Source: Fontibacillus phaseoli (GTDB lineage Bacteria; Bacillota; Bacilli; Paenibacillales; Paenibacillaceae). From it: DNA of 64,000 nt. This document shows positions 20,148 through 28,810 of the stretch, in pieces. The stretch is from contig NZ_QPJW01000009.1 of assembly GCF_003337355.1 (NCBI RefSeq), positions 1-64,000 of the forward strand, written 5' to 3'. Position 1 is the first letter of the stretch, and every line of letters begins with the position of its first letter. A program made the position numbers and the translations under genes. Below the pieces are notes generated by a model that saw only the letters and a program-made list of their open reading frames with translations, made no database searches and was not told the DNA's origin.

Positions 20148-20477
20148 ATGAGTACATTTCTGACCAAGGCGGTCATGGACTTTTTCGTGGCCTTCGGCAT
20201 TGTTGTGGGTGGAGCGATGGTGGGCGGCCTCGGCGCGATCTTCTCGCTGCAGCCGCCGACCCATACGATGCTGGATATCGCGGGACGGATCAAAATATGG
20301 GCGCTGGCCGCCGCAGTAGGCGGAACGATCGATCCGATGCGGGTCATTGAAAGCAATTTTTTTGACGGAAACCTGTCTCCGGCCATTAAGCAAATTTTGT
20401 ATCTGCTGTTCGCCTTTATGGGTGCGCATATGGGGTCCGAACTGGTTAGATGGATGTGCGGAGGAAGCAGAGGATGA
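20148..20477 (+). CDS. ytrH: YtrH family sporulation protein
   Basis: 109 residues with three hydrophobic helices (about 8-32, 45-63, 85-102); LTKAVMDFFVAFGIVVGG at the start is typical of the family. In B. subtilis ytrH and ytrI form a sigma-E-controlled pair next to dnaE that is needed for efficient sporulation. Overlaps ytrI by ATGA. Divergent from dnaE with 129 bases between starts. Confidence 0.88.
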   Translation: MSTFLTKAVMDFFVAFGIVVGGAMVGGLGAIFSLQPPTHTMLDIAGRIKIWALAAAVGGTIDPMRVIESNFFDGNLSPAIKQILYLLFAFMGAHMGSELVRWMCGGSRG

Positions 20478-20980
20478 ATGAGAGGAACCTGCCGGGGATG
20501 CCTACTTTGAAAGGATTCAAACGGTTTATGCAGCTGGTCGCCGTGTTCTTGCTCGGCATGGTCGCAGGCAGCATCACGTTCAATATTGTCTACCAGACGA
20601 GCTATAACAAGCTCTGGGTCGAGAATAAGGACTTGCAAATCCAGCTTTATCAGGCGGAAGAAGACAACAAGACGCTGAAAAAATACCACAAGCGCTCCAC
20701 CGTCATCAAAGAGATTCAAGTGCGGGTGGAAGATCGAGATCCTCCGCTCGATAGTCTTGCGGTCAAGGAAGTCGTGCAGCAGTTGCACGAGGAACTGGAA
20801 GTACTGCGCGGACGAAGCATTTTCGAAATCGATTCCGACGCCAAGATGGCCCGCACTCTGCTGAACCGGAAAATCTATGCCGTTCGGGATAAGGAATATG
20901 CGATTCAGGTAAAAACGATGCTTGTCAGCGAGGGCGTGCTGCAGGTGTGGGTCGATATCCGCCCCTATGTGCGGAGCTGA
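20474..20980 (+). CDS. ytrI: YtrI family sporulation membrane protein
   Basis: 168 residues: a single N-terminal membrane helix (about 17-37, MQLVAVFLLGMVAGSITF), a coiled-coil stretch (KDLQIQLYQAEEDNKTLKKY) and a soluble C-terminal domain outside the membrane. The start is the ATG overlapping the ytrH stop, nine bases behind GGAGG; an ATG eight codons earlier lies within ytrH. Acts with YtrH during sporulation in B. subtilis. Confidence 0.88.
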   Translation: MNERNLPGMPTLKGFKRFMQLVAVFLLGMVAGSITFNIVYQTSYNKLWVENKDLQIQLYQAEEDNKTLKKYHKRSTVIKEIQVRVEDRDPPLDSLAVKEVVQQLHEELEVLRGRSIFEIDSDAKMARTLLNRKIYAVRDKEYAIQVKTMLVSEGVLQVWVDIRPYVRS

Positions 20981-21111
20981 TATTTCATGCTACAATGAAA
21001 AAGATCACATGTTTCGTTTTTTTGTTGCAACCGGACCTTCCCTTTCCGGCAGGCTGGTTTGTTGAACTGTTGAGTTGTGACTACCTCATCTAAAGGAGCA
21101 GTGACCTTTCC

Positions 21112-21411
21112 ATGATCGAAGGTTTTTTGTATGTGTTATACGCCGCCCTGATCGTATCCAGCCTCTGTGCCATCTTTTTCAGCGTAAAATCCCGCCGCTC
21201 CCTGGATGCCCGGGTCCGCGGCATATCGCAGGCCAAAATGAACATCAGCATGGGCTTCATGCTCATCGTCCTTGCGATCATTCAGATGTTTATGTTCAGC
21301 GGCTCCACAGTGCGCGTCGTTGTGGGCGCATTGTTCATGGTGCTTGGCGCTTTTAATATTTTTGCCGGCATCCGCAATCTCGGCATCTTCTCCCGCCGAA
21401 ATCCTGAATGA
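21112..21411 (+). CDS. ytpI: YtpI-like membrane protein
   Basis: 99 residues, three membrane helices (about 4-23, 44-63, 68-88) with a basic loop SVKSRRSLDARVRG between the first two. The length, topology and place between ytrI and ytoI match B. subtilis YtpI, which has no known function. In B. subtilis the nanoRNase gene ytqI (nrnA) lies between ytrI and ytpI; here it is absent. Ribosome site AAAGGAG. Confidence 0.8.
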   Translation: MIEGFLYVLYAALIVSSLCAIFFSVKSRRSLDARVRGISQAKMNISMGFMLIVLAIIQMFMFSGSTVRVVVGALFMVLGAFNIFAGIRNLGIFSRRNPE

Positions 21412-21424
21412 GAAGACGCGGAAG

Positions 21425-22762
21425 CTAGGAATGATCGATCGATTGCAGCGTCATGACGGCTTTGGAGATCAAATGATCCTGATACGTCATGACGATCTCC
21501 AGCTTGCAGGCTCGCCGGCTCATTTCCAGCAGCACCGGCGTTATAACGACCGGATTCTCGATTTGCACCGGCCGCACGAAATACGTCGTCAAGTTGTCCA
21601 CGACATAATCCCCTCCGCCGCTGGCATCCTTAGCCGCGCTAAGTCCCGCCTGGGTCATCAGCGACGTCAACACGCCATGGGAAATCGTCCCGAGATCGGT
21701 TGCCATTTGCGGCGTGATTACCCCATGAAAGAACAATTTCCCGCTCTCATCCCGCTCTTCGGCAAACCCGTTCCACATGAGATGTTCAAACGTTTCTCCA
21801 AGCTGCGGCTGATTCCGGACGTCGCGCATCGCCTGAAGCACTTCCCGGCGGGTGATCGACGATATCAGCTTCCGGTTGCGGTCCACCACCGGCAGGAAAT
21901 CGATGCCTTCCCACACCATGATCTGCGCCGCCGAGGCCAACGAAGTCTGCAGGCCGACGGTAATCGGATGGCGGGTCAAGCACTTTTCGATGCTCTGATC
22001 TCCGTTAAGATCCTCTATGTCCTTGCGGGTGACAATGCCGATTACCCGGTTCCACTCGTCAACGACCGGAAAATGCTGATACCCGGTTTCAATCGATAAC
22101 TGGTCAAAATCAGATATATTGCTACTCACCTTAAGCATGTTCACTTTTGGTTTGCTCACTACAATATCCTCTACCAGCATAATCTTTTTCTTGATCAGGC
22201 GGTCGAAAATCGCCCGGTTGATCATCGAGGCTACCGTGAACGTATCGTGCCGGGAGGAAATAATCGGTAAAGACAAGCGGTCCGCCTGCGTTTTGACGTC
22301 ACGGCTTGTCCCGAAACCGCCGGTGATCAGCACGCCTGCTCCCTGTTCCAAAGCTAGGGAATGCGCATTTTCGCGGTTACCGATAAGGAGCAGGCTTCCT
22401 GCGTCAATATATCTGGCCATGGCGTCGATCTTCATGGCGCCGATGACATATTTGTGCAGCGTCTTGTTCAGACCGTCCGCCCCGCCCAGAACGTGACCTT
22501 CCACGATTTCTACGACATCCCCAAACGTTAATTGATCGGAAATATTGCGCGGCTTCTTTTCCACGCGAACCGTTCCGATCCGTTCTTTGGTAATGACGAT
22601 CCCCAGGTTCTCGGCTTCCTTTACCGCACGATACGCGGTTCCTTCGCTCACACCCAAGCTTTTGGCCAATTTGCGCACCGATATTTTCGTTCCGATCTTG
22701 AGACTCTCGATGTGCTGAAGCAACTGTTCATGTTTGGTCACGCTCTCTTCATGTCCCTGCAA
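21425..22762 (-). CDS. ytoI: DRTGG/CBS/hotdog transcription factor-like protein, YtoI
   Basis: 445 residues in four parts: a winged helix-turn-helix (about 10-65, ISVRKLAKSLGVSEGTAYRAVKEAE), a DRTGG domain (80-185, AGVLITGGFGTSRDV), two CBS domains (about 195-310, HFPVVDEWNRVIGIVTRKDI and DFLPVVDRNRKLISSITRRE) and a hotdog domain (about 325-440). The same architecture as B. subtilis YtoI. CBS pairs usually bind adenine nucleotides and the hotdog may bind an acyl-CoA, so it probably senses a metabolite and binds DNA; targets are unknown. Convergent with ytpI, only 13 bases apart. Confidence 0.88.
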   Translation of the reverse strand: MQGHEESVTKHEQLLQHIESLKIGTKISVRKLAKSLGVSEGTAYRAVKEAENLGIVITKERIGTVRVEKKPRNISDQLTFGDVVEIVEGHVLGGADGLNKTLHKYVIGAMKIDAMARYIDAGSLLLIGNRENAHSLALEQGAGVLITGGFGTSRDVKTQADRLSLPIISSRHDTFTVASMINRAIFDRLIKKKIMLVEDIVVSKPKVNMLKVSSNISDFDQLSIETGYQHFPVVDEWNRVIGIVTRKDIEDLNGDQSIEKCLTRHPITVGLQTSLASAAQIMVWEGIDFLPVVDRNRKLISSITRREVLQAMRDVRNQPQLGETFEHLMWNGFAEERDESGKLFFHGVITPQMATDLGTISHGVLTSLMTQAGLSAAKDASGGGDYVVDNLTTYFVRPVQIENPVVITPVLLEMSRRACKLEIVMTYQDHLISKAVMTLQSIDHS

Positions 22763-22957
22763 CTGTTATACCTCCCGTCCCGATCTGTACTATTCTGTAT
22801 CTATTATACACGTTCCAGATGCAAAAAAAAACGGACATTCCGTGAGCAAATTCACTCCGGAATTCGTAGGAATGCCTTTGGCCGCAAGCGGGCGGGGACT
22901 TAGGTTAATCGTTTGATGGCCAGTGCATATTTTCATCAACAGTCGAAATGGAACCGA

Positions 22958-23153
22958 ATTATTTAACTGGAAAATCTCCCGTTATTTTTGGGCGATTGAC
23001 CGTTTGAAGCAGACTTACTGGAATTACTACAGTTATTTTTTCGATTTTAGCCTTTTGAGTGCAGAATAGCGAAATTAACCGGAGGATTTCCAGCTAATTT
23101 AACTACATGCTCAAATTCCAAGAAATTAACTGGAGAAAATTCAGTTAATTTCT
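22958..23153. repeat. cluster of four related imperfect palindromes
   Basis: Copies at 22958-22991, 23014-23040, 23071-23100 and 23121-23153, about 50 bases apart. Each has arms of the type TTAACTGGA and TCCAGTTAA around an A/T-rich centre; the last is a perfect 12-bp repeat (AGAAATTAACTG / CAGTTAATTTCT). They lie in the 700-base gap between ytoI and the DUF2249 operon, where I see no gene. Another copy is at 94-118. Confidence 0.6.
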
Positions 23154-23211
23154 CGAAAGGAAGTGGCGTACACCACTTTGCCGGGAATCGGGCGACTTGG
23201 TCAGGATGTGC

Positions 23212-23247
23212 AACTTGAGCAACTTGAGTAACTTGAGTAACTTGTGC
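23212..23247. repeat. four tandem 9-bp repeats
   Basis: AACTTGAGC, AACTTGAGT, AACTTGAGT, AACTTGTGC in direct succession, then GACTGTGT. Noncoding. A minus-strand frame across it (23047-23334) has no ribosome site and owes its QVTQVTQVAQVA stretch to the repeat. Confidence 0.6.
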
Positions 23248-23390
23248 GACTGTGTAACATGATTGGGTTCTATTGAATTGATAATTGATAGAGATTCTTG
23301 TGCGACTTGAACCATTTCTTGTGAGGTCCGTCACTCCATCCTTGACGGAATTTCGAAGCTGGCCTAGACATTTCTTTCTGGCCTCTTAAT

Positions 23391-23433
23391 TTGTGACTAG
23401 TATCACAATCAATGTCAGGTGCATTGATATAAT
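23391..23433 (+). promoter_or_regulatory. FNR/CRP-type box and -10 element of the DUF2249 operon
   Basis: TTGTGACTAGTATCACAA (23391-23408) is a perfect TTGTGA-N6-TCACAA dyad, the FNR/CRP-family consensus. A TATAAT -10 lies at 23428-23433. The dyad centre falls about 41 bases before the expected transcription start near 23440, the place where such activators contact RNA polymerase. In Bacillus this points to Fnr and so to activation when oxygen is low. Confidence 0.75.
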
Positions 23434-23474
23434 GATCGCGAATAGTAAAATTTTAAATAACAGGAGGACTTGTC

Positions 23475-23714
23475 ATGAGTCAAAATATTAAAACCACCGT
23501 TAACGCCACGGAGTATCCGCCGCAATTAAAACATAAAACGATTTTTGCAGCATTCAACGATCTGCAACCGGGAGAAGCAATGCTGCTGGTAAACGATCAC
23601 GATCCTGTGCCGTTGCGTTTTCAATTTGATGCTATGCATCCCGGACAATTCACTTGGGAGTATCTTGAGCAAGGACCTGAAACCTTCCAGGTTAAAATCG
23701 GCAAAAACGAATAA
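23475..23714 (+). CDS. DUF2249 protein 1
   Basis: 79 residues, a single DUF2249 domain: KHKTIFAAFNDLQPGEAMLLVNDHDPVPLRFQF, then FTWEYLEQGPETFQVKIGK. The fold resembles SirA/TusA-like small proteins, and the domain often occurs with hemerythrins and anaerobic or nitrogen-oxide metabolism; its biochemical role is unproven. Starts behind AGGAGG. First gene of a three-gene operon with an FNR-type promoter. Confidence 0.85.
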   Translation: MSQNIKTTVNATEYPPQLKHKTIFAAFNDLQPGEAMLLVNDHDPVPLRFQFDAMHPGQFTWEYLEQGPETFQVKIGKNE

Positions 23715-23737
23715 ATCAAACCAAGGGGGCGTTGTTC

Positions 23738-24100
23738 ATGGCAGCCATTGCGATAATTGATGAAAAAACCATTAAAATATCCGTGGATCTTGAAGATGCT
23801 CTAAGCATGATCGCAGAGGCCGAGAGCAATCTGGAACAGTATGCTTCTGAAATTCTGATGATCGCGGAAAAAATGCCGGAATTTCAGTATACCTACTTTT
23901 GCTTCTATGCGTACGACACGGCGATGCTGTTCGAGAAAATGCTGGGGATCGATCCGAAACAGTACCTGTCATTTTCATTGGATGCTCCCGACTCGTTCTT
24001 TTATACGCTTTATGGAGGAATGAAAGGGCTAAGCGGCATGGCCCGCCTGTCGAGCGTTCTGACGGCGGAGCATACCGGAATGGAGGTGAACCAGGGATGA
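23738..24100 (+). CDS. unknown protein between two DUF2249 genes
   Basis: About 120 residues, acidic, mainly helical, with no membrane segment. Notable stretches are VDLEDALSMIAEAESNLEQYASEILMIAEK (likely coiled or bundled helices) and QYTYFCFYAYDTAMLFEKMLGIDP. I do not recognise the family. The ATG chosen lies eight bases after GGGGG; a TTG two codons earlier is possible. It overlaps the next gene by ATGA, so the two are translated together, and shares the FNR-type promoter. Confidence 0.7.
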   Translation: MAAIAIIDEKTIKISVDLEDALSMIAEAESNLEQYASEILMIAEKMPEFQYTYFCFYAYDTAMLFEKMLGIDPKQYLSFSLDAPDSFFYTLYGGMKGLSGMARLSSVLTAEHTGMEVNQG

Positions 24101-24351
24101 CCACTGACAATCATGCCGGAGCCGGCATCGTAGAGTTGGATGTGCGCCCGCAACTTCGGTCGGGCGAGGAGCCGTTCACCATGATCATGGATACGTTTAA
24201 TGCCTTGAAGCCGGACGAAACCTTTGTTTTACATGCGACCATAAAGCCGGTCCCGCTGATCCCCAAACTCGAAGCCAGGGGCTACGAAAGTACCTGCGAG
24301 CAAGTGAGCGGAGACCACTGGATCGTGACGTTTGTTCCAAAAAGCAACTAA
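24097..24351 (+). CDS. DUF2249 protein 2
   Basis: 84 residues, second DUF2249 domain of the operon: ELDVRPQLRSGEEPFTMIMDTFNALKPDETFVLHATIKPVPLIPKLEARGY, then WIVTFV. The opening LDVRP-L is the family's usual first strand. Starts within the ATGA overlap of the preceding gene, behind GGAGGTG. Two different DUF2249 proteins in one operon suggest related but distinct partners. Confidence 0.85.
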   Translation: MTTDNHAGAGIVELDVRPQLRSGEEPFTMIMDTFNALKPDETFVLHATIKPVPLIPKLEARGYESTCEQVSGDHWIVTFVPKSN

Positions 24352-24373
24352 GAAGAGAATAGGCAATAATACA

Positions 24374-24416
24374 ACGACCGCTCCCCGGATACCCCGGAGA
24401 GCGGTCGTATATTTTT
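24374..24416 (+). terminator. terminator between convergent operons
   Basis: ACGACCGCTC / GAGCGGTCGT stem with CCGG pairs inside, followed by TATATTTTTTA on the plus strand. It separates the DUF2249 operon from the convergent radical-SAM gene. Confidence 0.88.
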
Positions 24417-25534
24417 TACTCGGCAGACTGCTTCGCTAACACCTTCGGCAAATAGGCGCAATAAGGATCGCTCTCCAGGTAATCGCCAGTCATCGCATAC
24501 GCTCTTGCTCTTGAACCGCCGCAAAGCTGTTTGAATTCGCAGACCCCGCATTTTCCTTTCAAAAGCGACTTATCCCGCAGTTCCTGAAGCACCGGAGAGT
24601 TCCTGTATATGTGAGACAGGGATGATTCCCTGACATTTCCGCAGCTAACCGGCAAAAAACCGCTCGGATACACGTCGCCGACATGGCTGATAAACACGAA
24701 GCCGTCCCCGTCGTTTACACCTTTAGGCGAACGCCCGAGCACATCGGCCCTTTTCACCGGCTTGCTAACCTGCCCATGCACGGCGCTGGCGACATCCCGC
24801 TTTTTCTGTTGCATAAAAACTCGGCGGTAATGCGGCGCCTCCGTTGCCTTGACGCCGTAAGGCATTTCCCCTTGCAAACGCGCCAGCCATTCCATGACCT
24901 GCTCATGCTCTTCCGGAGAAATCATATCGCCGACCATGCCTCTGCCCGTGGGCACCAGAAAGAATACGCTCCACAGGACGGCGCCCATATCCTTCACTTT
25001 GTCCGCGATTCGGGGCAGGTCATCCAGATTGTAGCGGGACACCGTCGTATTGATCTGGATCGGAATCTCCAGTTCATGCAAATAGTCGATGCCGCGCATC
25101 GTCATTTGATAGGAACCCGGCGTGCCGCGGAAATGGTCGTGAATCTCCGCCGTCGAACCATCCAGGCTGAAGGCCCACCGGGACAAGCCGACTTCCTTCG
25201 CCTTTTGCACGGCAGAGAACGTCACTCTAGGGGTGGCGCTCGGCGTCATGGATACCGGGAGCCCCTTTTCGTGAATCGCATACTTGGCCAGCTCAAATAA
25301 ATCCGGGCGCATTAACGGATCGCCGCCGGTAAACACGAACAAGGGCCGGTCCATGTCGGCGATGTCATCAATCAGCTTTTTGCCTTCCTCCAGCGTCAGT
25401 TGGCGCGGATCGGGATGATATTGCGCCTCGGCCCTGCAGTGAAGGCATTGCAATGCGCACGCTCGGGTAACTTCCCAAATGACGATAAACGGATTTTTAT
25501 GATAATCGCGTTCCTGACTGAAATCTGGTTTCAT
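24416..25534 (-). CDS. radical SAM/SPASM protein (NirJ/AhbD-like)
   Basis: 372 residues. The radical SAM cluster motif is CALQCLHC (Cys26, Cys30, Cys33), followed by FTGGDPLMRPD. The C-terminal SPASM-type region has many cysteines, ending GKCGVCEFKQLCGGSRARAYAMTGD, which resembles the NirJ/AhbC/AhbD group acting on haem precursors. It overlaps hemY by ATGA and is translated after it, which supports a haem-linked role. Bacillota make haem by the coproporphyrin route and do not need AhbD, so the substrate may be a peptide or a modified tetrapyrrole; not resolved. Confidence 0.8.
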   Translation of the reverse strand: MKPDFSQERDYHKNPFIVIWEVTRACALQCLHCRAEAQYHPDPRQLTLEEGKKLIDDIADMDRPLFVFTGGDPLMRPDLFELAKYAIHEKGLPVSMTPSATPRVTFSAVQKAKEVGLSRWAFSLDGSTAEIHDHFRGTPGSYQMTMRGIDYLHELEIPIQINTTVSRYNLDDLPRIADKVKDMGAVLWSVFFLVPTGRGMVGDMISPEEHEQVMEWLARLQGEMPYGVKATEAPHYRRVFMQQKKRDVASAVHGQVSKPVKRADVLGRSPKGVNDGDGFVFISHVGDVYPSGFLPVSCGNVRESSLSHIYRNSPVLQELRDKSLLKGKCGVCEFKQLCGGSRARAYAMTGDYLESDPYCAYLPKVLAKQSAE

Positions 25535-26967
25535 CCCAATCCACTCCCGGCAATCGTATTTATTATGTTTAGGGCGGCCTGTTGTCCCTGACGAATACAA
25601 TCCGGAATTCCAACGCCGTCGTAACCGGCACCGCAAAGCTGTACTCCCGGTTTGGCTTTGTCCAGCTTACCGCGCAGCTTTTGAATAGCCTCCACATGGC
25701 CTACCGGATATTGCGGCATCGATTGCGGAAGCCGGGTCAACTCGCAAAACAGCGGCTTTGCCGTGATCCCCATCAAGTCGCGAAGCTCCCCGGCAACCCT
25801 CGCCTTTAGCTCTTCATCGGACATGGCGGTCCACCGTTGATCCCCCAGACGTCCGATATAGGTCCGAAGGAGAACTTTCCCTTCGGGAGCCGTATGCAGC
25901 CATTTCGACGATGTCCAGGTACAAGCCGTTATTCCCCTTCCTTCGCTGCGGGGGATCAGGAAGCCTGAACCTTTTAAGTCATGGGGCACATCTTCCTTAC
26001 GGAAAGCAAATGCCGCATTGGCCACGGACACGTAATGAATTTGCTTCAAATAAGCCGCCTCGGGAACATCGCACAGCAAATCCGCAGCCGCGAACGCAGG
26101 TGCAGCCATAATCACTCCGTCGGCCTTCAGCCGCTCACCGTCTCCGAGCAGCAGTTCATAGCCTTCATGGCTTGAGGCCAATGAGCGCACCGCGGTTCCC
26201 GTGATCAATCTCTCGCTTTGCAGCGATTTGGCTAAAGCATCGATCAATACGCTTAAGCCTCCTTTAAACGTAAGAAACATGCTTGTCAGCGCCGGACGCG
26301 GCAAACCGGCTGGCGCAGCAGGTTTAACGGCAGGCCTCTTGCTTGCGAGAAGTCCTAAAATCAGGCTACGGTACTTTTGTTCCATATCTAGAAATTGAGG
26401 AAATGTTGCCCTCAAACTAAGCTGCGCGGTATCGCCGGCATAAATTCCTGCAAGCAGCGGCTCGGTCATGTGCTCAAGCACTTCCTTGCCCAATCGGCGC
26501 TGAATGAATCCCCCGAGGGACTCGTCCTCCGTGCTCCGTTTGGCGGGAAGCAGCAAATCCATGGCCGCCCGTGCTTTGCCGAGCGGAGAAAGCAGTCCGG
26601 TCTTCATCATCGGCCACATTTGAGTGGGAATACCCAGCATCAATCCGGGCGGCATCGTGTGAAGCTTCCGCCGGTGAAGAATGTAATTTTTCTTGGCCGC
26701 CGGGTTTGTTCCCGCAAGCAAATCCTCTAGCCCGAGATCGCCTGCCAGGTCCAGGGCGGACACCTTGCGGGCAAGGAACGAATCCGGCCCCTGTTCTATT
26801 GTAAAACCGTCCCGGACCAAGGACTGAATCTTTCCCCCTAGCCGGGGGTTCTGTTCGATGATTGTTATCGAAACGTCAATTCCACGCTCCCGGCTTAATT
26901 TCCGGGTATAGTATGCCGCGCTTAAGCCGGAAATACCTCCACCGATGACTGCAACTGACTTGATCAC
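25531..26967 (-). CDS. hemY: coproporphyrinogen III oxidase (HemY/CgoX)
   Basis: FAD-dependent oxidase that aromatises coproporphyrinogen III to coproporphyrin III in the Gram-positive haem pathway (formerly called protoporphyrinogen oxidase). About 478 residues with the dinucleotide loop AVIGGGISGLSAAY, the IIEQNPRLGGKI motif, GPDSF, and the C-terminal FAD motif LCGAGYDGVGIPDCIRQG. GTG start behind GAGGGGG; the frame runs seven codons further upstream. Unlike in B. subtilis, hemE and hemH are not adjacent; a radical-SAM gene follows instead. Confidence 0.92.
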   Translation of the reverse strand: MIKSVAVIGGGISGLSAAYYTRKLSRERGIDVSITIIEQNPRLGGKIQSLVRDGFTIEQGPDSFLARKVSALDLAGDLGLEDLLAGTNPAAKKNYILHRRKLHTMPPGLMLGIPTQMWPMMKTGLLSPLGKARAAMDLLLPAKRSTEDESLGGFIQRRLGKEVLEHMTEPLLAGIYAGDTAQLSLRATFPQFLDMEQKYRSLILGLLASKRPAVKPAAPAGLPRPALTSMFLTFKGGLSVLIDALAKSLQSERLITGTAVRSLASSHEGYELLLGDGERLKADGVIMAAPAFAAADLLCDVPEAAYLKQIHYVSVANAAFAFRKEDVPHDLKGSGFLIPRSEGRGITACTWTSSKWLHTAPEGKVLLRTYIGRLGDQRWTAMSDEELKARVAGELRDLMGITAKPLFCELTRLPQSMPQYPVGHVEAIQKLRGKLDKAKPGVQLCGAGYDGVGIPDCIRQGQQAALNIINTIAGSGLG

Positions 26968-27098
26968 GCCGGGCGTCCCCCTCAACAAGTACTTTCACGT
27001 TATCTTATCTCCTTTTTTATTGCCCGCTTATGACTGGGGTCACTCCGAATTCGTCACATTTGAGATAGAATTGTCAGAAAAAATGCAGGGGGAACCAT

Positions 27099-28790
27099 AT
27101 GGCTAACGATCATTGTCAAATAAAAAACACACTAAACGGCGCGGAACTACTCATCGAATGTTTGCTTGAAGAACAGGTCGACACCATTTTCGGTTATCCC
27201 GGAGGGGCGGTCATTCCGATATACGACGCGCTCTATGATTGCTCCGATATCCGTCATATTTTAACCCGCCACGAGCAGGCCGCCGTTCATGCCGCCGACG
27301 GCTATGCCCGGGTAACCGGGCGTCCGGGGGTAGCTCTGGTGACATCCGGACCGGGAGCCACTAATGCGGTAACGGGAATCGCCAACGCATTCATGGATTC
27401 GGTTCCGCTCGTCGTGTTGACCGGACAGGTTTCTACCGATCTGATCGGTCGAGACAGCTTTCAGGAAGTGAATATTTTTGGTATGACGATGGATGTGACC
27501 AAGCATAATTACGTCGTTATGGATGTGGAAGAATTACCCCGGATCATGAAAGAGGCTTTCCATATCGCTTCGTCGGGAAGACCCGGACCGGTGCTCATCG
27601 ATTTGCCGAAAAATATCATGAACGCCAAAACGACGCACGGACCTCTCCAGGAAATTTCAATCCGCGGCTATCAACCGGCCACGGAGATTGATGATGAGAC
27701 GATCGCTCTGATTGCCAGCCGCCTTTCCGCAGCAGAACGTCCCGTCATTCTGGCCGGCGGGGGTGTCGTCTCCTCCGGTTCGGCCGAATGGCTCCGGACG
27801 TTGGCCAAAAGCGCGGGAATTCCGGTCGTCAGCACGCTGATGGGCATCGGGGCATTTCCGTCCGATCATCCCCTCTATCTCGGCATGCTAGGCATGCACG
27901 GCACTTATGCGGCCAACCGGGCCGTTCATCATGCGGATGTGCTGCTGTCGCTCGGAGCTAGATTCAACGACCGTCTCTCCGGTAAAATCAAGTCATTCTC
28001 GCCTGACTCCTGGAAGGTCCATGTCGATATTGATGATGCGGAGCTTGGCAAAAATATTCCCGTCGACCTTGCTGTCCACGGAAACATACAAAATTTATTG
28101 CAAAAATTAATCCCGTTCGCAGGTAAGCTCACGGCTCAACCGTGGGCCCAGGAAACAAGCCGGTGGCAAAGAAAAGTGCCTCATTTTACGGCGGAACCGG
28201 GCACCCTGTCCCCGCAGGAGGTCATCCAGCTGTTGAACAAATTCACGGACGGTAACGCGGTCGTGGCGACCGATGTAGGCCAGCATCAAATCTGGACGGC
28301 CCACCATTACAAATTCAAGCATACCCGTTCTTTCCTGACCTCAGGCGGACTCGGAACGATGGGCTTCGGACTTCCGGCGGCTATAGGGGCTGCCATCGCG
28401 GGGAATGGCGATCCGGTCATCTGCGTAACGGGGGACGGCAGCTTTCAGATGAATCTGCAAGAATTAATGACCGCGGTAGACTATCAGCTCCCGGTAAAAA
28501 TAGTCATTTTGAATAACGGCTATCTCGGGATGGTACGTCAGTGGCAGCAATTGTTTTATAAACGCCGCTACTCCTCCGTTCAGATTTCATCACCCGACTA
28601 TGTAGCTTTCGCTGCGTCTTACGGTGTAGCCGGTTTACGGGCGTCGACGCTCTCCGAAGCCGAATTCATTATCCGGCAGAGCCTGGACATTCCGGGACCC
28701 GTCTTGATGGAATTCAACGTGAAAGAAGAACAGAACGTCTATCCGATGGTCCCGCCGGGAGAAAGCAATGACAAGATGATTATGAATTGA
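27099..28790 (+). CDS. ilvB: acetolactate synthase large subunit
   Basis: Thiamin diphosphate enzyme that joins two pyruvates (or pyruvate and 2-oxobutyrate), first common step to branched-chain amino acids. 563 residues with N-terminal pyrimidine-binding domain (FGYPGGAVIPIYDAL, catalytic Glu in RHEQAA), central domain, and C-terminal ThDP motif GDGSFQMNLQELMTA...NNGYLGMVRQWQ. That last motif and the length fit the anabolic enzyme more than AlsS. No ilvN or ilvC follows; the gene ends at a terminator. It may be a second copy or act with a regulatory subunit encoded elsewhere. Divergent from hemY. Confidence 0.92.
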   Translation: MANDHCQIKNTLNGAELLIECLLEEQVDTIFGYPGGAVIPIYDALYDCSDIRHILTRHEQAAVHAADGYARVTGRPGVALVTSGPGATNAVTGIANAFMDSVPLVVLTGQVSTDLIGRDSFQEVNIFGMTMDVTKHNYVVMDVEELPRIMKEAFHIASSGRPGPVLIDLPKNIMNAKTTHGPLQEISIRGYQPATEIDDETIALIASRLSAAERPVILAGGGVVSSGSAEWLRTLAKSAGIPVVSTLMGIGAFPSDHPLYLGMLGMHGTYAANRAVHHADVLLSLGARFNDRLSGKIKSFSPDSWKVHVDIDDAELGKNIPVDLAVHGNIQNLLQKLIPFAGKLTAQPWAQETSRWQRKVPHFTAEPGTLSPQEVIQLLNKFTDGNAVVATDVGQHQIWTAHHYKFKHTRSFLTSGGLGTMGFGLPAAIGAAIAGNGDPVICVTGDGSFQMNLQELMTAVDYQLPVKIVILNNGYLGMVRQWQQLFYKRRYSSVQISSPDYVAFAASYGVAGLRASTLSEAEFIIRQSLDIPGPVLMEFNVKEEQNVYPMVPPGESNDKMIMN

Positions 28791-28810
28791 AAATAACCCG
28801 TATAAACGTT

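Noticed and set aside
21040..21075. possible terminator after ytrI (AACCGGACC... GGCTGGTT)
   Set aside because: The stem is interrupted and there is no clear T-run downstream.
23047..23334. minus-strand frame with QVTQVAQVA repeats
   Set aside because: The repeats come from a noncoding 9-bp tandem repeat and palindromes; no ribosome site and no start context.
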